Shown here: one piece after another, positions 28,526 to 32,076 of the stretch | How positions within the stretch are numbered: the stretch's first letter is position 1 | Layout: the number at the start of each line of letters is the position of its first letter | Assembly (NCBI GenBank): GCA_947628255.1 | Contig: CANQZE010000005.1 | Span: forward strand, 1-32,076 | Reading direction: 5' to 3' | DNA: 32,076 nucleotides | From: an uncultured Clostridia bacterium | GTDB lineage: Bacteria; Bacillota; Clostridia; Christensenellales; CAG-917 | Made by a program: the position numbers and the translations under genes | The notes under the pieces: generated by a model | What the model was told of the DNA's origin: nothing | The model's database searches: none | The model's input: the letters and a program-made list of their open reading frames with translations, nothing else

Positions 28526-30795
28526 AGTTTTCCTCGGCGGGTAATATGAGATATTTCGATATTGACGCGGACAAATCTTCATTCAAAGAGGTCGACGCGT
28601 CCGCGGGCAGCTATCAACTCGGCGATTTCGAGGTGTGGCTGAGCGGCATATATCCCGCGCAAAAAACGGGCAGTATGAGGGTGAGCCACGGCGGCAGGCT
28701 TATCGCGGAAGGCGCCTATTGGCAGACCGTCGAAGGTGATTTCGAGTTTGATCCCGTCTGGGTGGACTTCCTGTATCCTATGATAAACGGCATAGCGGTG
28801 GGCAAATTCAACTTCAAAATAGAGGAAGGCGACATTTTGATGCGCAACGACGCGCTCTACGGCGATTTCGAGTTTACGGACGGCTCCATACTTTCCTTTG
28901 ACGGCTACGGCAACGCGACGCTGGAAGGCAGGACTGTCAAAGTCGGTACGCGCATTTCAAACACCGTGTTGCTGGACGGTCAAGGCTATGTTCTTAATCC
29001 CGGCGCGCGCTCCGTCGAGAAGGCGAGCGGACTTTCGGGCGAGTATTTCACCGCTGTGGACGAATACATCGGTCCCGGCAAGCTCGCGTTTGACGGCAAC
29101 GGCGTCGCTTTGTTCTACAATATGACAAAGGGCGTGCTGTGCGGGCAGGGCAGCTACACCTATGACGAGGCGAGCGGCGTCGGCGAATTTATTCCCGAGC
29201 CGAACGAGGAGTTTCCCGTCGAGGGGTTCCGATTTATTCTGACTTCCGCCTATGACCAATATGGGCTGTACTATGAGAATGTATATTTCAAATATCACGA
29301 TGAGAGCCACATCAAAAAAGATATCGACGGAGGCTCGAGTTTTGAGCTGAGCGGATACGGTTATATGACCGACAACTATTCCGATCCCGCGTCGGGCGTG
29401 TATGAGCTGACTTTCTTCGGCGAAGGCGCTACATACGACAACGACAAAAAAAATCTGCATCTGACGGGCGGCAGCTACATCATACACTTCGTCAATGTGC
29501 AGGCGCAGGCCGTGGACGGAATGTTGCAATACAGGATCCCCTTAAATCCGGATATGACCATACAGCTGACCTTCGGCAACACCGTGATAGGTGTGACGGT
29601 CAAGGACGGCAAAGCGGAAGAGGCCAGCGCCGAGACAGGCACCTATTACGGCTATTCTTATGAGTCCAATTTGAGCAACCCCGAAATGCGCATTACGCTT
29701 GACGGGGCGGGCAAAGCGACATACGTAAGCACGCACGCCGGTTATCTCGGTACGATTGAGTTTTCCGCCGAGACCGTCAGCGGCACCTACACCGTCAACG
29801 GCGAGGTGATTACGTTTGTACCCAACGACGGCGCCTTCGTGATGGGGATGGCTCAGCTTGTTTTCAAACTTGTCACATTTGAGACGGATTCCGGCACGGT
29901 CACGCTCTTCCATGTCAGTGACGTCAACGGCAGAGAAATGTCTCTTGAGGGCAGCGACGGATCAAAACTCGAAGTGAACGGCTTTGGGGACGTCGTGTAC
30001 ACTCCCGCGGGAGGCGAACCTCTCAAAGCGGATTGCCTGCAGGCAAACACTTTCGTGGAAAAGGTTGAAATTGTCCCCGGCGTCGACGAAAAAGACAAAA
30101 CCACAACCACGGATATAAAACAACAAAGGCTCATCGCGAGATTCGACGACGGAGCAACGCGTATGTTCTCCTATGACAAAGAGAAGAAGAGCTTTGAGGA
30201 AATCGGCATCGAAGCGCGCGAGTACAAGCTCTATGACGGCAAAGGAGGCAGCGACAACGGCACTTTGATCCTCCTCGACGGAAAGGGAGGCGCAAAACTT
30301 TGTTGCACGATAGATGTGCAAAATCTCTTTGTGACACAGTTGCCGATCGTCGCGACGGTGGCGAGCGCCAAATACGAGATAGATCCCGACGACAAAAACA
30401 CAGTGTGGCTATCGGATATCGTTGTGGATGAAAAATATAAGGACAAATACACTCTCCCGAAGAGCGATTTCGGCATAGTCCTCGGCTCGGTGGTGGGCAG
30501 AGGGGACAACACGGATTATGTTTTTGCCCTTGAAGAGGGCTTCAACAAGGTCTACTCCACGGCGGACGGCAAGACTGTCACGGTGAACGGCTTCAACAAC
30601 ATCACGGTGAGCGGTTTCGAGAACATCACGTCAAGCTATGTGATCACCTTCGAGAAGCGCACGATTGCGTCAAAGAGCGTGTACGTGCTGACGTTGAGAA
30701 GCGGCAATGGCAGGTGGACGTATGTGCATTACTTCACGCTCGGCGAGGACGGTTCCACTCTGACCGAGATCCTCGTCGACCTCGCGATCAACTGA
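28504..30795 (+). CDS. 3' part of the repeat lipoprotein, in the -1 frame
   Basis: 763 residues counted from ATG 28504; AAGGA lies six bases before it, so internal initiation cannot be excluded. There is no signal peptide, and the protein is a string of beta-rich modules. The same motif as in the 5' part recurs: LSFDGYGNATLEG, LAFDGNGVALFYN, ITLDGAGKATYVS, LEVNGFGDVVYTP, ILLDGKGGAKLCC. This shared motif, the 22-base overlap and the missing export signal indicate one protein of about 1,320 residues split by a frameshift (natural mutation, programmed event or assembly error). The region before 28504 is open in this frame too, so the exact shift point is not visible. No stop codon lies inside. 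Confidence 0.8.
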   Translation: MAEGSVVKFSSAGNMRYFDIDADKSSFKEVDASAGSYQLGDFEVWLSGIYPAQKTGSMRVSHGGRLIAEGAYWQTVEGDFEFDPVWVDFLYPMINGIAVGKFNFKIEEGDILMRNDALYGDFEFTDGSILSFDGYGNATLEGRTVKVGTRISNTVLLDGQGYVLNPGARSVEKASGLSGEYFTAVDEYIGPGKLAFDGNGVALFYNMTKGVLCGQGSYTYDEASGVGEFIPEPNEEFPVEGFRFILTSAYDQYGLYYENVYFKYHDESHIKKDIDGGSSFELSGYGYMTDNYSDPASGVYELTFFGEGATYDNDKKNLHLTGGSYIIHFVNVQAQAVDGMLQYRIPLNPDMTIQLTFGNTVIGVTVKDGKAEEASAETGTYYGYSYESNLSNPEMRITLDGAGKATYVSTHAGYLGTIEFSAETVSGTYTVNGEVITFVPNDGAFVMGMAQLVFKLVTFETDSGTVTLFHVSDVNGREMSLEGSDGSKLEVNGFGDVVYTPAGGEPLKADCLQANTFVEKVEIVPGVDEKDKTTTTDIKQQRLIARFDDGATRMFSYDKEKKSFEEIGIEAREYKLYDGKGGSDNGTLILLDGKGGAKLCCTIDVQNLFVTQLPIVATVASAKYEIDPDDKNTVWLSDIVVDEKYKDKYTLPKSDFGIVLGSVVGRGDNTDYVFALEEGFNKVYSTADGKTVTVNGFNNITVSGFENITSSYVITFEKRTIASKSVYVLTLRSGNGRWTYVHYFTLGEDGSTLTEILVDLAIN

Positions 30796-31173
30796 TAGGC
30801 AATCGTCCGCTACCTTGATATCGCTATCTCGATAACCGGTACTGCAATCACTCGATAACGCGATCATTCGATATCGTGATCGACGGATATCGCAAGAGAC
30901 TGAGAAGGAAACATATTACGATCGCTACTCAAAGCGAATGTATTATGGAAATTTATCAACAATTTGCGACGGCGATTTTCGCCGTCGCTTTCTATAACAA
31001 AAAATCGAACAGATGTTCGCTTTAATATTTTGATTGATAGGCAAACCCCAAACAAATTCGGACAAAAGAATCTATCATAAAAATTTGCAAATCTATAAGC
31101 ATAAGGTGTAAAATCAATTCAGAAATATTGCGTGTTAATATGGAATTTATTGAAACCTAAAAAGGAGATAAAA
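30796..31173 (+). other. Intergenic stretch with GATATCG motif cluster
   Basis: I see no gene in these 378 bases. From 30815 to 30895 there are five CGATA/GATATCG motifs, including the palindrome CGATATCG (30869-30876) flanked by CGATCA (30861-30866) and TGATCG (30877-30882). A terminator follows at 30966. Beyond it the sequence turns AT-rich, with a weak promoter (TTGCAA 31085-31090, 18 bases, TAAAAT 31109-31114). Confidence 0.5.
30966..30993 (+). terminator. Terminator of the large lipoprotein gene
   Basis: GCGACGGCG (30966-30974) pairs with CGCCGTCGC (30980-30988), loop ATTTT, then TTTCTAT. The distance from the stop at 30795 is 170 bases. Confidence 0.75.
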
Positions 31174-31197
31174 ATGAGCATAGGAGGCGACAAATGA
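31174..31197 (+). CDS. Seven-codon reading frame coupled to the DUF4926-like gene
   Basis: ATG 31174 with AAAGGAGAT ten bases upstream, then seven codons (MSIGGDK) and TGA. The stop overlaps the next start as ATGA, and the AGGAGG of the next gene is inside this frame. It could be a coupled leader peptide or a chance start. Too short for any family assignment. Confidence 0.3.
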   Translation: MSIGGDK

Positions 31198-31421
31198 AAT
31201 ACCTCGATTTAGTGGAACTGGTTGTAGAAAGGCCGACATATTTGAAAGCAGGAGTAAAACGCGGCGATTTTGGCGCTGTTATGTCAAAAGAGGCTATAGA
31301 CGGCAAATGGCAGGTCGTCTTTTCCGAGTTTTACACCGGCAAAGATATTGCGGATATTATGGTATATGAAAATGATTTGAAGGTATACGACTTTGTTCCT
31401 TTGGACAGATATCCAAAATAA
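31194..31421 (+). CDS. DUF4926-like small protein
   Basis: 75 residues; ATG 31194, AGGAGG at 31183-31188. The sequence YLDLVELVVERPTYLKAGVKRGDFGAVMS followed by GKWQVVFSEFYTG and a DIMVYENDLKVYD end resembles DUF4926, small SH3-like beta-barrel proteins (MxxYDxVxL ... KGDxGTVVE ... VEFVD ... LxxxDL). The family is not well characterised, and members often occur beside toxin or immunity genes; nothing of that kind is seen here. AT-rich compared with genes further left, so it may have been acquired. Assignment by pattern only. Confidence 0.65.
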   Translation: MKYLDLVELVVERPTYLKAGVKRGDFGAVMSKEAIDGKWQVVFSEFYTGKDIADIMVYENDLKVYDFVPLDRYPK

Positions 31422-32050
31422 AGTTGCATATTAGGTTTTTTGCTCAACTGCTAAAATAAAAATTTATACAAAGTTTAATATGGATTTATTATAAGAACAC
31501 AAACAGAAAAAGTCCTGTCGACAAGCAGATTTTTCTTTAATTTTCGCCCCCTCAGGACTCGAAGGTGGCATTGCCACCCAACGGCTTGTCAAGCCGTTGC
31601 CTGTGACCTGCGGTCACACTGCACTGATTTACCCCATAAAATCGTTCTATATGTTTTCCGTTTCTACAAAGCGATACTTTGTCACTCGTTTCTATGGGGA
31701 ACCCCGTTTCCGCTCAGACGGACCTTGCGGTAGCTCCGCTGTAAGTCGATTTCTGTTGCCTCTGTTGCGCGCGATCCAATTGGAATATAGGTGTCGGATT
31801 TTTTATAACAAGACAGTCGCAATTTTTGAGGTCTTTGCATCGTTATATTGATCTGAATGGGACTTTTCTTCATTGTTTGCAGATTTTTGTATTCGGTTAC
31901 AAAAAGAAAGCAGGGAAGCCTGTTTGCAGCATTTTACTCAATTAAAATGCCTGTTTTGCGATTCCGTATATGCGAGATCGTATGCGAAAAAATCCGCCTA
32001 TGCGCAATAGGGGCTACAATGATACCGACGATGAAAATTCGGAGGTAAAA
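31422..32050 (+). other. Non-coding stretch with a dense cluster of hairpins
   Basis: No gene is convincing in these 629 bases. Hairpins at 31511-31559 (AGTCCTG with CAGGACT), 31564-31578 (GGTGGCA/TGCCACC), 31579-31599 (CAACGGCTTG/CAAGCCGTTG), 31602-31618 (TGTGACC/GGTCACA), 31632-31699 (CCCCATA/TATGGGG enclosing ACAAAG/CTTTGT), 31709-31722 (TCCG/CGGA) and 31727-31739 (GCGG/CCGC) make one highly folded tract. Short frames at 31597-31851 (+), 31682-31873 (-) and 31857-32048 (+) have no ribosome site or protein pattern. Confidence 0.6.
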
Positions 32051-32076
32051 ATGAAGTATAAAATTTGGTTGGACAA
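32051..32076 (+). CDS. Start of a gene cut by the window end
   Basis: ATG 32051 preceded by GGAGG at 32041; eight codons (MKYKIWLD) are visible before the window ends. Product unknown. Its spacing is typical of a real start. Confidence 0.6.

Noticed and set aside
27488-28582. 364-codon minus-strand frame in the large lipoprotein region
   Set aside because: Antisense shadow without ribosome site or protein pattern.
31564-31618. CRISPR-like repeats in the hairpin cluster
   Set aside because: The hairpins differ in sequence and have no regular spacers; no cas genes are present.

Overview
The window looks like chromosomal DNA from an uncultured anaerobic member of the Clostridia (Firmicutes). 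This is inferred from the strong AGGAGG-type ribosome binding sites, near-consensus sigma-A promoters, an rplU-prp-rpmA cluster whose L27 carries the Firmicutes N-terminal extension, an anaerobic sulfatase-maturating enzyme, a DUF5058 membrane protein and a chromosomal neighbour rich in large serine recombinases. No species can be named from the sequence alone.

Left edge (1-3.8 kb): the right end of a mobile element that is visibly more AT-rich than the rest. It carries three overlapping, translationally coupled serine-recombinase genes. The first runs in from outside the window. The second has no catalytic domain. The third is complete. Two T-arm-like direct repeats follow the last stop codon, then a terminator and a tRNA-Leu/tRNA-Ala pair on the opposite strand.

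4.0-9.4 kb: an AbrB-type regulator followed by a two-gene ABC-2 exporter (+). Opposite to it is a large GPH-family sugar symporter whose C-terminus carries a long charged linker and two DUF1508 domains, then tRNA-Pro(GGG).

9.4-15.2 kb: a repeat-rich lipoprotein (-), the rplU-prp-rpmA operon with an L21-type leader, an OGG1-type DNA glycosylase, a NYN-domain protein, and folA and thyA overlapping on the minus strand.

15.2-24.4 kb: a glycan-related region. It holds a cytoplasmic glycoside hydrolase family 2 enzyme divergent from a YfcE-like phosphodiesterase, with a perfect palindromic operator candidate between them. A probable four-gene minus-strand operon follows: membrane-anchored sulfatase, its radical-SAM maturase, DUF5058 protein and a partner membrane protein. 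A FAD-dependent oxidoreductase is divergent from the sulfatase.

24.4-32 kb: a small unknown protein, a lipase-like lipoprotein, and a very large repeat-containing lipoprotein that is split into two reading frames at about 28.5 kb. The last 1.3 kb is AT-rich and nearly gene-free. It holds a small DUF4926-like gene, a dense cluster of hairpins, and the first codons of another gene at the window edge.

The most unusual items are the GPH symporter-DUF1508 fusion (it recalls LacS, a GPH symporter with a C-terminal IIA regulatory domain), the recombinase triplet with a catalytically empty middle member, the LtaS-like membrane topology of an FGly-type sulfatase paired with its maturase, and the multi-hairpin element near 31.6 kb.
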